DNA of 64,000 bases, from contig NZ_VFPP01000001.1 of NCBI RefSeq assembly GCF_006716745.1, forward strand, positions 62,001 to 126,000, given 5' to 3'. The notes beneath the pieces were generated by a model, which was not told where the DNA came from, did not search any database, and saw only the letters and a program-made list of their open reading frames with translations. Within the stretch, counting starts at the first letter, position 1. Every line of letters begins with the position of its first letter. The position numbers and the translations under genes were made by a program. The DNA is from Saccharothrix saharensis. Its GTDB lineage: Bacteria > Actinomycetota > Actinomycetes > Mycobacteriales > Pseudonocardiaceae. This document shows positions 8,470 to 17,230 of this stretch, piece by piece.

Positions 8470-9420
8470 ATGGCCAGCCCGGACATCCTGAGGAGCCCGG
8501 AGAGCGCGATCGGCCGGGGCGCGGTGGTCGTCGGGTTCGACGGCTCGCAGCGGTCGCGGCACGCCGCGCGCTGGGCGGCGCGCGAGGCGGCGAGCCGCGG
8601 GGTGCGCCTGGTCGTGGTGAACGTGATCCGCGGGCCGTTCCCCGAGGTGGTCGTGACGCCGGTGTCCATGCCGCTGCCGCAACTGGTCGGTGAGCAGGCG
8701 GTGCGCGCGTACACGAAGGACCACCTCGCCGAGCTCGCCGCCGAGTGCGCTGAGGTCGCGCCGGGGGTCGAGGTGGACACCCGCGCGTTCGACGGGCACC
8801 CGGCCGCCGTGCTGGCCGAGGCGGGGCGCGAAGCGCTGCTGCTCGTCGTCGGCTCGTCCGGGGCCACCGGCCTGGCCAGGGTGTTCGCCGGCTCCGTGAC
8901 CGCGGACCTGGCGCACCACTTCACCGGACCCCTCGTGGTCGTGCGGGACGCCGAGGACGACGATCCCGAGGACGACGACGGCCGGGTGGTGGTCGGGGTC
9001 GACGGGTCCGAGCCGAGCGACCGCGCGGTCGAGTTCGCGGTGGACCACGTCGCGCGGCACGGCGGCGTCGTGGTCGGCGTGCACGCCACGACCGGCCTGC
9101 CGGTGGACGCGATGGCGCCGGGCGGCGCGTGGGGGCAGGGGCTCGGGCTCGGCCTGGACGTCGAGCAGCTCCACTCCGCCGCGGAGGCCCTGGTCACCCG
9201 GTCGTTGGCCGGTCCGCTCGCCCGCCACCCGGAGGTCCGGGCGGAACGGGCGGTGTCGCTCGCCCGACCCGCCCAGGCGTTGGCCGAGCACGCCGAGCAC
9301 GCGTCGCTGCTGGTCGTCGGCAGCCACGGCCACGGCCCGGTGCGCCGCGCGCTGCTCGGCTCCGTCAGCCACGCCATGCTGCACCACGCGCCCTGCCCGC
9401 TGGCCGTCGTGCGCGGGTGA
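8470..9420 (+). CDS. Universal stress protein, tandem UspA domains
   Basis: A 316-aa cytosolic protein with two Usp domains (residues ~15-160 and ~170-316). Both open with the expected strand and Asp (V-V-G-F-D-G-S; V-V-G-V-D-G-S). Both end with the ATP-binding pattern G-x2-G-x9-G-S (G-S-S-G-A-T-G...G-S and G-S-H-G-H-G...G-S). Two-domain ATP-binding Usp proteins of actinobacteria are linked to dormancy, hypoxia and stress. An acidic D/E-rich linker (about residues 160-170) separates the domains. It stands alone on the plus strand. Confidence 0.93.
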   Translation: MASPDILRSPESAIGRGAVVVGFDGSQRSRHAARWAAREAASRGVRLVVVNVIRGPFPEVVVTPVSMPLPQLVGEQAVRAYTKDHLAELAAECAEVAPGVEVDTRAFDGHPAAVLAEAGREALLLVVGSSGATGLARVFAGSVTADLAHHFTGPLVVVRDAEDDDPEDDDGRVVVGVDGSEPSDRAVEFAVDHVARHGGVVVGVHATTGLPVDAMAPGGAWGQGLGLGLDVEQLHSAAEALVTRSLAGPLARHPEVRAERAVSLARPAQALAEHAEHASLLVVGSHGHGPVRRALLGSVSHAMLHHAPCPLAVVRG

Positions 9421-9459
9421 TCGGGTCCGAGCGCCGAGACCCGCGCCGGCGCCGGATGG

Positions 9460-9465
9460 TAGGAA
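9460..9465 (+). promoter_or_regulatory. Candidate -10 (TAGGAA) of the M20 peptidase gene
   Basis: TAGGAA ends 6 nt before GTG 9472, consistent with a leaderless transcript. There is no clear Shine-Dalgarno sequence for this gene and no clear -35. Confidence 0.3.
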
Positions 9466-9471
9466 GTCCGG

Positions 9472-10803
9472 GTGAGTAACTTGGATGACGGGGCCGGGCT
9501 GCGGCTCGCGCAGGACGAGGTCGTGTCGCTGGCCAGCGAGTTGATCAGGATCGACACGACCAACACGGGGGACCCGGCCACGGTCGTCGGTGAGCGCGCG
9601 GCCGCCGAGTGGGTCGCGGAGAAGCTGGGCGAGGTCGGCTACGAGACCACCTACGTCGAATCCGGGGCCAAGGGCCGCGGCAACGTGGTCGCCCGCCTGG
9701 CCGGCGCGGACCCGTCGCGGGGCGCGCTGCTGGTGCACGGTCACCTGGACGTGGTGCCCGCCGACGCCTCCGAGTGGTCCGTGCACCCGTTCTCCGGCGC
9801 GGTGCAGGACGGGTACGTGTGGGGCCGCGGCGCGGTCGACATGAAGGACATGGTCGCGATGACGCTCGCGGTCGCGCGCCGGTTCAAGCGCGACGGCGTG
9901 GTGCCGCCCCGCGACATCGTGTTCGCGTTCCTGGCCGACGAGGAGGCGGGCGGCCTGTTCGGCGCCAAGTGGCTGGTGGACAACCGGCCCGAGCTGTTCG
10001 AGGGCGTCACCGAGGCGATCAGCGAGGTCGGCGGCTTCTCCATCACGCTCAAGGACGACGTCCGGGCCTACCTGGTCGAGACCGCCGAGAAGGGCATCCG
10101 GTGGCTCAAGCTGCGGGTGCGCGGCACCGCGGGCCACGGCTCGATGATCCACAACGACAACGCGGTGGCCAAGCTCGCCGCGGCGGTCACCAAGCTGGGG
10201 CAGCACCGGTTCCCGGTGGTGCTCTCGCCGTCCGTGCGCGAGTTCCTGGCCGGCGTGTCGGAGATCACCGGCCTGGAGTTCCCCGAGGACGACCTGGAGG
10301 GCTCGATCGGCAAGCTGGGCGCGCTGTCGCGGATGATCGGCGCGACGCTGCGCGACACGGCGAACCCGACCATGCTGTCCGCCGGGTACAAGGCCAACGT
10401 GATCCCGTCGGTCGCCGAGGCCACTGTGGACTGCCGCATCCTGCCCGGCCGCGAGGAGGCGTTCGAGCGCGAGCTGGCCGAGCTGCTCGGCCCGGACGTC
10501 GAGCGCGAGTGGCTGGGGCTGCCGCCGGTGGAGACCACGTTCGACGGCGCGCTGGTCGACGCGATGACCGCGTCCATCACCGCCGAGGACCCCGGCGCGA
10601 AGGTGCTGCCGTACATGCTGTCGGGCGGCACGGACGCCAAGTCGTTCCAGCAGCTGGGCATCCGCAACTTCGGCTTCGCCCCGCTGAAGCTGCCCGCCGA
10701 CCTGGACTTCTCCGGCCTGTTCCACGGCGTGGACGAGCGCGTGCCGGTCGACGCGCTGCAGTTCGGCGTCCGCGTGTTGGACCGCTTCCTGCGCAACTCG
10801 TGA
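9472..10803 (+). CDS. M20 family metallopeptidase / amidohydrolase
   Basis: A 443-aa dizinc hydrolase of the ArgE/DapE/ACY1/CPG2 group. Metal and catalytic motifs are in order: H-G-H-L-D-V-V-P (about residue 90), G-R-G-A-V-D-M-K-D (about 122), D-E-E-A-G-G (about 160, with the catalytic Glu) and a His near the C-terminus (F-H-G-V-D-E-R). The dimerisation (lid) domain is present between residues ~200 and 330. The family removes an acyl or amino-acid group from dipeptides or N-acyl amino acids; the exact substrate cannot be told from sequence. No signal peptide is seen, so it is cytoplasmic. A strong hairpin follows the stop. Confidence 0.93.
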   Translation: MSNLDDGAGLRLAQDEVVSLASELIRIDTTNTGDPATVVGERAAAEWVAEKLGEVGYETTYVESGAKGRGNVVARLAGADPSRGALLVHGHLDVVPADASEWSVHPFSGAVQDGYVWGRGAVDMKDMVAMTLAVARRFKRDGVVPPRDIVFAFLADEEAGGLFGAKWLVDNRPELFEGVTEAISEVGGFSITLKDDVRAYLVETAEKGIRWLKLRVRGTAGHGSMIHNDNAVAKLAAAVTKLGQHRFPVVLSPSVREFLAGVSEITGLEFPEDDLEGSIGKLGALSRMIGATLRDTANPTMLSAGYKANVIPSVAEATVDCRILPGREEAFERELAELLGPDVEREWLGLPPVETTFDGALVDAMTASITAEDPGAKVLPYMLSGGTDAKSFQQLGIRNFGFAPLKLPADLDFSGLFHGVDERVPVDALQFGVRVLDRFLRNS

Positions 10804-10809
10804 CGCGAG

Positions 10810-10835
10810 GCGCCGCCCGTCCTCGCGGGCGGCGC
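10810..10835 (+). terminator. Hairpin after the M20 peptidase gene
   Basis: A perfect 10-bp stem (GCGCCGCCCG with CGGGCGGCGC) and a 6-nt loop begin 7 nt after the stop. There is no U-tract, as usual in high-GC actinobacteria. Confidence 0.65.
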
Positions 10836-10975
10836 ACGGCTCGTCCGACCGCAATATTCGTGGCAACCGCGGCGCGCAATTCGTCCGATCGAATGCAGCT
10901 CCCGACCATTGCCGAGTTCGCCGGAACCGTCGCCTCGATACTGCTCGCACCGGTGCCGAGGGGGACGAGGCGAAA

Positions 10976-13771
10976 ATGACAGATCCTCTTTTCCGTGGTG
11001 TCCACGTGTTGTTGTCCGTCATCCGGGACCTCGTGGACCGCCCGCGGTGGAGACCGCGGCGAGGTCGGGACGGGCTGCGCGGCGACCGCCCGCTACCGCT
11101 GCTGTGCGTGATCGGCGACGTCGGCGGCAACGACGTGCCGAAGGCGCTGGAGCTCCGCCTGGAGAACACCGGCGCCCGGAGCAAGCGGAAGGTCCCGCAC
11201 GCCCACGCGGACGCGGGGCCGGCCGCCACCACCGCCGCCGACCGCTGGTCGAGGGTCGAGCGCGAGGCGCCGCTGCTGCCGCTGCTCGACGTGCTGCACA
11301 GCCGGTTGCTGGCCGACCGGTTCGGCCACGACAAGCTGCGGTCGTTCCGCCACTACCGGCTGGTCGACTGGCTCACCGGCCGGCAGTTGCCGCCGGCCCA
11401 GAACATCCACGACAACCGCGCGATCGTGCGCGAGCTCCGCGAGTGGTACGCCGCGGCGGACACCGCGAGGGACGTCGAGCCGCAGGCGACCGCGCAGCAG
11501 CTCGGTGGACCGTCCGTGTACGAGAAGCTGCTGGTGCTGCTCCTCACGGTCTGGCACCGACCGCTGCGCTTCTGGCTGTGGGTGCACGGCGTGCCGCTGG
11601 TCGGTCGGGAACCGCGCTGGCTGATGCGCCAGCCGTTCATGGTGCCGGGGCACTCGACCGCGTTCACCGGGTTCGCCGAACGCCTCACCGCGGGCAGGCG
11701 CGCCGAGGAGAACCCGGAGCACGTCAAGAAGCTGCTCGTGCACGCCTTCCTCCAGGACCTGCGCCTGGCCTACCGGCCGCGCGGCCTGCGCCTGCGCCGG
11801 TGGCAGCGCACCGCGTACACGGTCGTGCTGTTGTCGGGCCTGACCGACGACAACGGCGGGTGGGAACTCCTGCGGCTGATCAACGACGTCCGCAACGAGT
11901 CGACCGAGCACGACCCGCTGCTGGTGATCGCCGCCGCGGACGCCAAGCCCGCCGACCTCCAGCCCGGGCGGCCGGTCGAGCCCGTCAGCCGGATCAAAGC
12001 GGAACTGGACGCCTGGGCGGCCGGGCTGCCGGTGCACCGGCAGGCGTTGCGCCCGGACGCGCGGTTCGTCTTCGTCCGACTGCCGGGGGAGCGGGACGAC
12101 CCCACCCAGGCCGACGAGTCGGCGTGGGTCGACCTGAGCGGCATCAAGCCGCGCCAACCCCCGCTGCCCGCGCGGAAACCGGTCGTCGCCGGCGTGGTGC
12201 TGGCCCTGCTGGCCGCCGTGTCGTTGACGGGCGGCCGGTGGGGGTGGGTGCGGGTCGACAACGACTGCCTGCCCGACCCCGCGCGTGGCGTCGCGGTTCG
12301 CTGGGTCGAGGCCATCCAGTCCTGCGTGGGCTACAGCGACGACTCGGCGCGGGTCTTCGGCCCGGACCCGCGACTGCGGGCGGCCCAGCACGCGGTGTTC
12401 GAGCTCAACGCCACGGCCGAACGGCTGCACGAGGACAACCCCGAGCGGACGTTGGTGAGCGTGGTCTACTTCGCCGACCTGACCCACCCGGTGTCCGACC
12501 CCGGCGCGGACGCGTCCACGTCCGAAGAGCTGGAAGGGCTCCTGATCCGGCAGGAGGCGCAGAACAAGACCAGCAACACCGAACCGCTGCTGCGGGTCTA
12601 CGTGGCCAACGGCGGCGACCGCATGGCCGCCGCCCGCACCGTCGTGGACGACCTGCTCGAACCGCTGCTGGCCGCCGACCCCACGATCGTCGGCGTCATC
12701 GGCATGGCGTTGACGGTGGACGCCACGGAGAGCGCCATCGGCGCGCTGGGCGACCTCGGCACGCCGGTGGTGGCCACCACGCTGACCGGCGAGGTGCTGG
12801 GCAGCCGGTCACCGCTGTACTTCCAGCTCGTGCCGGGCAACGCGGTGCAGGCCGAGCTGGTCGCCGAGCACGCCCGCCGGGTCGGCAAGCAGGTCACGGT
12901 GTACCACCCGCCGTTGACCGACAACTACCTCGACAGCCTCGTGTCGGAGCTGCTGGCGGAACTGGGCGCGGACGAGACCGCGACCCGGTCGTGGGACCGG
13001 CAGGTCGGCGAGGTCGAGGTGGTCTGCGGTGCGGGGCACATCGCGTTCTTCGCGGGCCGGGAGGGCGAGTTCCCGGGGTTCCTCGACGAGGTAGTGGACC
13101 AGTGCGGCAACGACCGGCCCGAGGTGATCGGCGACGACACCACGGCCCGGTTCATCGCGCAGAGCGATCTGAGGCTGCGCAACGAGTTCAGGGGCATCGC
13201 GGTGTCGTTCGTGTCGATGGGCGCCCGGGTCGTGCTCGCCGGGACCGACTGCGTCACCAAGGGCCAACCCGCAGCGCGGGACCCCGAGCACCCCGGCGCG
13301 CGTCCGCTGGTCGAGTTCTGCACCGGGCACCGCAGGGTGCGGGAGCGGGTCACCGGTGTCGGCCGGGTGGCGGACTTCGCCCGGCTGCTCGCCCGGTCCG
13401 ACGACCACATGCCGTGGCCGGGTGAGCGGATCGGGCTCGCCTACGACGCGGCGAGCCTGTTCGTGGCGGCCGCGCGGGACAACCGGACCCGGTCCAGGGT
13501 GCCCAACCCCGACCCGGCGGCACCGTCGACCGGTCCGCTCCCCACCGTGCACCGGGCGGCGATCGCGCAGGAGCTGCGCGAGCCGGGCGACTACGAGGGC
13601 GCGACCGGCCCGATCGACTTCGCGCGGTCCCGGACCGGTCTGACCCGACCGCTGGCGATCCTGACCATCTCCGACCTGCACGACCTGGCGGAGGTGCCGA
13701 GCTGCGTCTACGAGATCAGCCGGCCGGCCGACCCGGCGGCACCCCGCCCGTGGGGCACGCCGGACTGCTGA
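10976..13771 (+). CDS. Membrane protein: cytosolic region + outer periplasmic-binding-like domain
   Basis: A 931-aa protein in three parts. Residues ~35-395 are soluble and begin with P-L-L-C-V-I-G-D-V-G-G-N-D, placed where a P-loop would be but lacking G-K-S/T, so a degenerate NTPase is possible. A transmembrane helix (~residues 402-422) follows. Residues ~490-900 resemble type I periplasmic-binding proteins (ABC branched-chain amino-acid receptor fold): V-G-V-I-G-M, G-T-P-V-V-A-T-T-L and later Y-D-A-A-S. No importer genes flank it, so it is more likely a sensor that couples an outer ligand to a cytosolic module than a transport component. The ligand is unknown. An AGG-type Shine-Dalgarno precedes ATG 10976. 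Confidence 0.85.
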   Translation: MTDPLFRGVHVLLSVIRDLVDRPRWRPRRGRDGLRGDRPLPLLCVIGDVGGNDVPKALELRLENTGARSKRKVPHAHADAGPAATTAADRWSRVEREAPLLPLLDVLHSRLLADRFGHDKLRSFRHYRLVDWLTGRQLPPAQNIHDNRAIVRELREWYAAADTARDVEPQATAQQLGGPSVYEKLLVLLLTVWHRPLRFWLWVHGVPLVGREPRWLMRQPFMVPGHSTAFTGFAERLTAGRRAEENPEHVKKLLVHAFLQDLRLAYRPRGLRLRRWQRTAYTVVLLSGLTDDNGGWELLRLINDVRNESTEHDPLLVIAAADAKPADLQPGRPVEPVSRIKAELDAWAAGLPVHRQALRPDARFVFVRLPGERDDPTQADESAWVDLSGIKPRQPPLPARKPVVAGVVLALLAAVSLTGGRWGWVRVDNDCLPDPARGVAVRWVEAIQSCVGYSDDSARVFGPDPRLRAAQHAVFELNATAERLHEDNPERTLVSVVYFADLTHPVSDPGADASTSEELEGLLIRQEAQNKTSNTEPLLRVYVANGGDRMAAARTVVDDLLEPLLAADPTIVGVIGMALTVDATESAIGALGDLGTPVVATTLTGEVLGSRSPLYFQLVPGNAVQAELVAEHARRVGKQVTVYHPPLTDNYLDSLVSELLAELGADETATRSWDRQVGEVEVVCGAGHIAFFAGREGEFPGFLDEVVDQCGNDRPEVIGDDTTARFIAQSDLRLRNEFRGIAVSFVSMGARVVLAGTDCVTKGQPAARDPEHPGARPLVEFCTGHRRVRERVTGVGRVADFARLLARSDDHMPWPGERIGLAYDAASLFVAAARDNRTRSRVPNPDPAAPSTGPLPTVHRAAIAQELREPGDYEGATGPIDFARSRTGLTRPLAILTISDLHDLAEVPSCVYEISRPADPAAPRPWGTPDC

Positions 13772-13783
13772 ACCGCCGGCCGT

Positions 13784-14653
13784 TCAACCGCGCGCGGCGG
13801 GGGAGCGGAGCGCGGCGGCGGACCGGACGAGCGACGCGACCGCCGGCGAACGGCTGTTCGGCGGCCAGGCGATCACGGTGGTGACGTCCGGCGCGTCGAC
13901 CACGGGGACCGCGACGTGGTCGGGCCACTGCCACGCGCGGCTGGACGCCGGGATGACCAGCAGCGTCCGGCCGAGCGCGACGAGCTGGGCGAGTTGCGAC
14001 TGGGTCCGCACCTCCGGGCCGGGACCGTCCGGGTAGGACCCGTCGAGCCGGGGCCACCGGGCGATCGGCAGGCCCGGCACGTCGCGGACCTCCGCCAGCG
14101 TCAGCTCGGCGCGGGTGGCGAGCGGGTGGCCGGCGGGCAGCAGCGCGACCTGGCCCTCGACGTGGAGGTCCTCGGTGTCGAACCCGGCGAGGTCGTCGAA
14201 CGGGCGGTGCATGAGCGCCACGTCGGCCCGCCCGTCGCGCAGCAGGCCCGCCTGCTCGCCGACCTCGCACAGCAGGACTTCGACCGGTGCCGCACCGGGT
14301 TCGGCCGCGTGCGCGTCGAGGAGCCGTTGCAGCAGTTCGTGGGAGGCACCGGCCTTGGTCACGAGCACCAGAGGCCGGTCCGGGTCCGCTGCCCGTCGTG
14401 TGCGGCGCGCGGCGGCCGTGACGGCGTCGAGGACGGTGCCGGCCTCCCGCAGCAGCACCCGGCCGGCGTCGGTGAGCGCGACACCGCGGCGGTCGCGGTC
14501 GAAGAGCCGGACACCGAGCCGCTGTTCCAGTTGGCGAATGGCGCGCGACAGCGGCGGCTGGGCGATGCCGAGCCGGTCGGCGGCGCGACCGAAGTGCAGC
14601 TCCTCGGCCACGGCGACGAAGTACCGGAGTTCGCGCGTCTCGAGGTCGGGCAC
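13784..14653 (-). CDS. LysR-family transcriptional regulator
   Basis: A 289-aa LysR regulator. Residues 1-65 form the winged helix-turn-helix (L-R-Y-F-V-A-V-A-E-E-L-H-F-G-R-A-A; S-R-A-I-R-Q-L-E). Residues ~95-285 form the co-inducer-binding domain. It is divergent from the SDR gene, and the 92-nt gap to that gene's probable start holds a perfect palindrome with a T-N11-A LysR box. The usual reading is that it represses itself and controls the dehydrogenase in response to a small molecule, probably related to the SDR substrate. Its 3' end faces the receptor-like gene with only 12 nt between. Confidence 0.94.
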   Translation of the reverse strand: MPDLETRELRYFVAVAEELHFGRAADRLGIAQPPLSRAIRQLEQRLGVRLFDRDRRGVALTDAGRVLLREAGTVLDAVTAAARRTRRAADPDRPLVLVTKAGASHELLQRLLDAHAAEPGAAPVEVLLCEVGEQAGLLRDGRADVALMHRPFDDLAGFDTEDLHVEGQVALLPAGHPLATRAELTLAEVRDVPGLPIARWPRLDGSYPDGPGPEVRTQSQLAQLVALGRTLLVIPASSRAWQWPDHVAVPVVDAPDVTTVIAWPPNSRSPAVASLVRSAAALRSPAARG

Positions 14654-14671
14654 GGCACGCAGACTACCGGC

Positions 14672-14690
14672 TGATACCCGGGGGGTATCA
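14672..14690. promoter_or_regulatory. LysR operator palindrome between LysR and SDR genes
   Basis: TGATACCC-ggg-GGGTATCA is a perfect inverted repeat. It contains a T-N11-A LysR box (T at 14675, A at 14687). It lies 19 nt upstream of the LysR start and 56 nt upstream of the probable SDR start, a position from which one regulator could act on both promoters. Confidence 0.7.
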
Positions 14691-14745
14691 CGGCGTACCG
14701 GATCGATCTTGGACAGGGGTGCGCGGCCCGCCGAGCATGGGTCGC

Positions 14746-15462
14746 GTGAACGACACGAAGATCGCGCTGGTCACCGGCGCGAACAAGGGGATCGGTTACG
14801 CCATCGCCCGGGGTCTCGGTGCGATCGGCTTCGTGGTGGGAGTGGGCGCGCGGGACGGGGTCAGGCGTGAGGAGGCCGTCGAGCGCCTGCGTGCCGAGGG
14901 GGTCGACGCGTTCGGGGTGGCGCTCGACGTCACCTCCGACGAGAGCGTGGCCGCGGCGGCGGGTGCCGTCGAGCGGACGGTGGGACGGCTGGACGTGCTG
15001 GTCAACAACGCCGGCATCGCCGGCCGCATCGAGGGCGGCGCGCAGGACCCGACGACACTCGACCTCGACGTCCTGCGCACCGTCCTGGACACGAACGTCA
15101 TCGGAGTCGTCCGGGTGACGAACGCGATGCTGCCGATGCTCCTGCGCGCCCAGAGCCCGCGCATCGTCAACATGTCCAGCAACATGGGCTCGCTGGCACT
15201 GCGGACGGGCCCGGTGATGGCCGCGTACGCGCCGTCGAAGTCGATGCTCAACAGCGTCACGGTGCAGTACGCGCGCCGGCTCGCCGACACCGCCGTCATC
15301 GTGAACGCCGCCTGTCCCGGTTACGTCGCCACCGACTTCACCGGGTTCGCCGGGTCGCGGGCACCCGAGCAGGGTGCCGCGATCGCGATCCGACTGGCCA
15401 CGTTGCCGGACGACGGCCCACGCGGCGGGTTCTTCGACGACGCGGGCGTCGTTCCGTGGTGA
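14746..15462 (+). CDS. Short-chain dehydrogenase/reductase
   Basis: A classical SDR of 238 aa. It has the Rossmann motif T-G-A-N-K-G-I-G (residues ~10-17), N-N-A-G at ~86, S-S near ~143 and the Y-x3-K pair (Y-A-P-S-K, about residue 161). It would reduce a carbonyl or oxidise an alcohol with NAD(P)(H). T-G-A-N-K-G-I-G is typical of plant and bacterial carbonyl reductase-like SDRs; the substrate is unknown. I prefer GTG 14746, followed at once by the first beta strand; ATG 14737 and GTG 14719 in the same frame are possible. The divergent LysR gene is the likely regulator. Confidence 0.92.
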   Translation: MNDTKIALVTGANKGIGYAIARGLGAIGFVVGVGARDGVRREEAVERLRAEGVDAFGVALDVTSDESVAAAAGAVERTVGRLDVLVNNAGIAGRIEGGAQDPTTLDLDVLRTVLDTNVIGVVRVTNAMLPMLLRAQSPRIVNMSSNMGSLALRTGPVMAAYAPSKSMLNSVTVQYARRLADTAVIVNAACPGYVATDFTGFAGSRAPEQGAAIAIRLATLPDDGPRGGFFDDAGVVPW

Positions 15463-15584
15463 GTCGCGGTGCCCGAGCGTTGAACTCCCGTGTCGTGAAC
15501 GTAGGACTCTCGCGGTCTGAGGGGAGGACGCGTGGGGTTGACGGAGCGGTGGGGGTGTTGGCATGGTCTGAACCAGCAGGCTGT

Positions 15585-15596
15585 GAGAGCGCTCTC
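15585..15596. promoter_or_regulatory. Palindrome GAGAGCGCTCTC upstream of the secreted protease
   Basis: A perfect 12-bp palindrome 73 nt before the protease start. Its centre, AGCGCT, is that of LacI-family operators of actinobacteria (CebR/CelR sites have GGGAGCGCTCCC), so carbon control of the protease is possible. Which regulator binds is unknown. Confidence 0.45.
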
Positions 15597-15669
15597 TCGC
15601 CGACTTGCCTCGGGTGCGCGGTCGGCCTGCACCGACCGTGCGCCTCCCTGTGTGGACAAGGAGAACCGC

Positions 15670-16812
15670 GTGCTTATGACAACGTTGACGAAGATCGGTG
15701 TGACCGCCGCGCTGGTGGTGAGCGGCCTGGTCGTGGCGCCGTCCGGCCAGGCCGCGCCCGCGCCGCAGGCGCTGTCGCCGGGCCTGGTGTCCGCGATGCG
15801 GACCGCGTTCGGGCTGACCGAGCAGCAGGTGCTGACCAGGCTCGACCAGGAGGCCGAGGCCACCAGGCGGGCGCCCTCGGCGCGGGCCGCGGCCGGGTCG
15901 TCGTTCGGTGGTAGCTGGTTCGACCAGGACAAGGGCGTCCTCGTGGTCGGCGTGACCGACCCGGCGGCGGCCGACCGGGTCCGGGCCACCGGCGCCGAGG
16001 CGCGGCTGGTCGCCCGGACGGCGAAGGAGCTCGACCGGGTCAAGGACCGGGTCGACGCGCTGTCCGCCGCGGGCGGCGTGCCGTCGGCGGTGACCAGTTG
16101 GCGGCCGGACGCGCGCAGCGGTGCGGTGGTGGTGGACGTCCAGCCCGGCGTGCAGACCGCGGAGGTCGCGAAGTTCCTGGCCGAGGCGCGCGCGCTCGGC
16201 CCCGTCGAGGTGAACACCGAGGGCGTCGCCGCGCCCGTGCCGTTCGCCGCCGGAACCGTCGGCGGCGACCCGTACTACACCGGCAACGTCCGCTGCTCCA
16301 TCGGCTTCTCGGTGCACGGCGGCTACGTCACCGCCGGCCACTGCGGCGGCACGGGTGCGCAGGTGTACGGCTGGGACCGGTCGTGGCAGGGCCAGTTCGC
16401 CGGCTCCTCGTTCCCCGGCAACGACTACGCGTGGGTCCGCACCGGTGGCGGCTGGTGGAACGTGCCCGTCGTGCTCGGCTGGGGCACGGTGTCCGACGCG
16501 CTGGTGCGCGGTTCGTGGGAAGCGCCGGTCGGCACGTCGGTCTGCCGCTCCGGCTCGACCACGCGCTGGCACTGCGGCGTGATCCAGTCCCGCAACGAGA
16601 CCATCCACTACGCGCAGGGTGACGTGCACCAGATGGCCGGCACCAGCGTGTGCGCCGAGGGCGGAGACTCCGGCGGCTCGTTCATCACCGGCGACCAGGC
16701 CCAGGGCGTCACGTCCGGCGGGTACGGCAACTGCTCGTCCGGCGGCCGGACCTGGTTCCAGCCGATCAACGAGATCCTGTCCGTCTACGGTCTGCGGCTG
16801 CTCACCGCCTGA
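15670..16812 (+). CDS. Secreted alpha-lytic/streptogrisin-type serine protease (S1 fold)
   Basis: A 380-aa prepro-protease. A signal peptide (about residues 1-33, ending S-G-Q-A-A-P) is followed by a pro-region (~40-195) that in this family folds the protease and is cleaved off, then the chymotrypsin-fold domain. The triad is visible: H224 in T-A-G-H-C, D252 in G-N-D-Y-A, S334 in G-D-S-G-G. Six mature-domain Cys could form the usual disulfides. The start is GTG 15670, 5 nt after an AAGGAGA Shine-Dalgarno (15658-15664); ATG 15676 is possible, while the long in-frame extension to 15532 is not protein-like. The enzyme degrades extracellular protein. A strong terminator hairpin follows. Confidence 0.95.
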   Translation: MLMTTLTKIGVTAALVVSGLVVAPSGQAAPAPQALSPGLVSAMRTAFGLTEQQVLTRLDQEAEATRRAPSARAAAGSSFGGSWFDQDKGVLVVGVTDPAAADRVRATGAEARLVARTAKELDRVKDRVDALSAAGGVPSAVTSWRPDARSGAVVVDVQPGVQTAEVAKFLAEARALGPVEVNTEGVAAPVPFAAGTVGGDPYYTGNVRCSIGFSVHGGYVTAGHCGGTGAQVYGWDRSWQGQFAGSSFPGNDYAWVRTGGGWWNVPVVLGWGTVSDALVRGSWEAPVGTSVCRSGSTTRWHCGVIQSRNETIHYAQGDVHQMAGTSVCAEGGDSGGSFITGDQAQGVTSGGYGNCSSGGRTWFQPINEILSVYGLRLLTA

Positions 16813-16820
16813 CACCGACC

Positions 16821-16854
16821 GCGGACCCGCCCGCCGCGCCGCGGGCGGGTCCGC
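16821..16854 (+). terminator. Terminator hairpin of the protease gene
   Basis: A perfect 14-bp stem (GCGGACCCGCCCGC with its complement) and a 6-nt loop, 8 nt after the stop codon. No U-tract. Confidence 0.75.
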
Positions 16855-16940
16855 GCGTCGGCCCCACCACCGGGTCCGACCCGCCGCACCCGCCACGACG
16901 TCGGCGCGGTGCGGCGGGCGGCGCGGCGATCTCCACCTCG

Positions 16941-17220
16941 TCACGACGGCGGGTTCCCGTGCTCGCGGTACGGCTGCGCGGCGTGCTTGGCCCGCAGCAC
17001 CGCCGACGCGCGAGCTCCGGCGCCTTCTCGACCGGCTCCGGATCGGACAGGTGCACCGACTCGTCGGGGTCGATGCCGACGGTCCGCCACCAGAGTCCAC
17101 AGTGGACATCGGCCGGGTGTCGCCCGCCGGCTTCGCGGCGACCGGCGGTGAAGGGGAGGGTGCCGTCGACGGGCTCGGCGGGCACCCTGATGTCCACCCG
17201 GCGGCAGCCCGAACCGAAGA
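16941..17220 (-). pseudogene. Possible frameshifted remnant of a small protein
   Basis: The minus strand reads like protein from about 17215 (G-H-A-L-F-G-S-G) through V-D-I-R-V-P-A-E-P-V-D-G, L-W-W-R-T-V-G-I-D-P-D and V-H-L-S-D-P-E-P-V-E-K-A-P-E-L-A. Sensible sequence then continues in another frame (S-A-V-L-R-A-K-H-A-A-Q-P-Y-R-E-H-G-N) to a TGA at 16941. A single-base loss near 17025 would explain the break. I do not recognise the family. It is flanked by two terminator-like hairpins and has no clear start. Confidence 0.35.
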
Positions 17221-17230
17221 GCGCGTGGCC

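Noticed and set aside
15585-15596. CebR/CelR cellulose-type operator
   Set aside because: That site has GGGAGCGCTCCC; this one has GAGAGCGCTCTC, differing in each arm. Kept only as a LacI-like palindrome.
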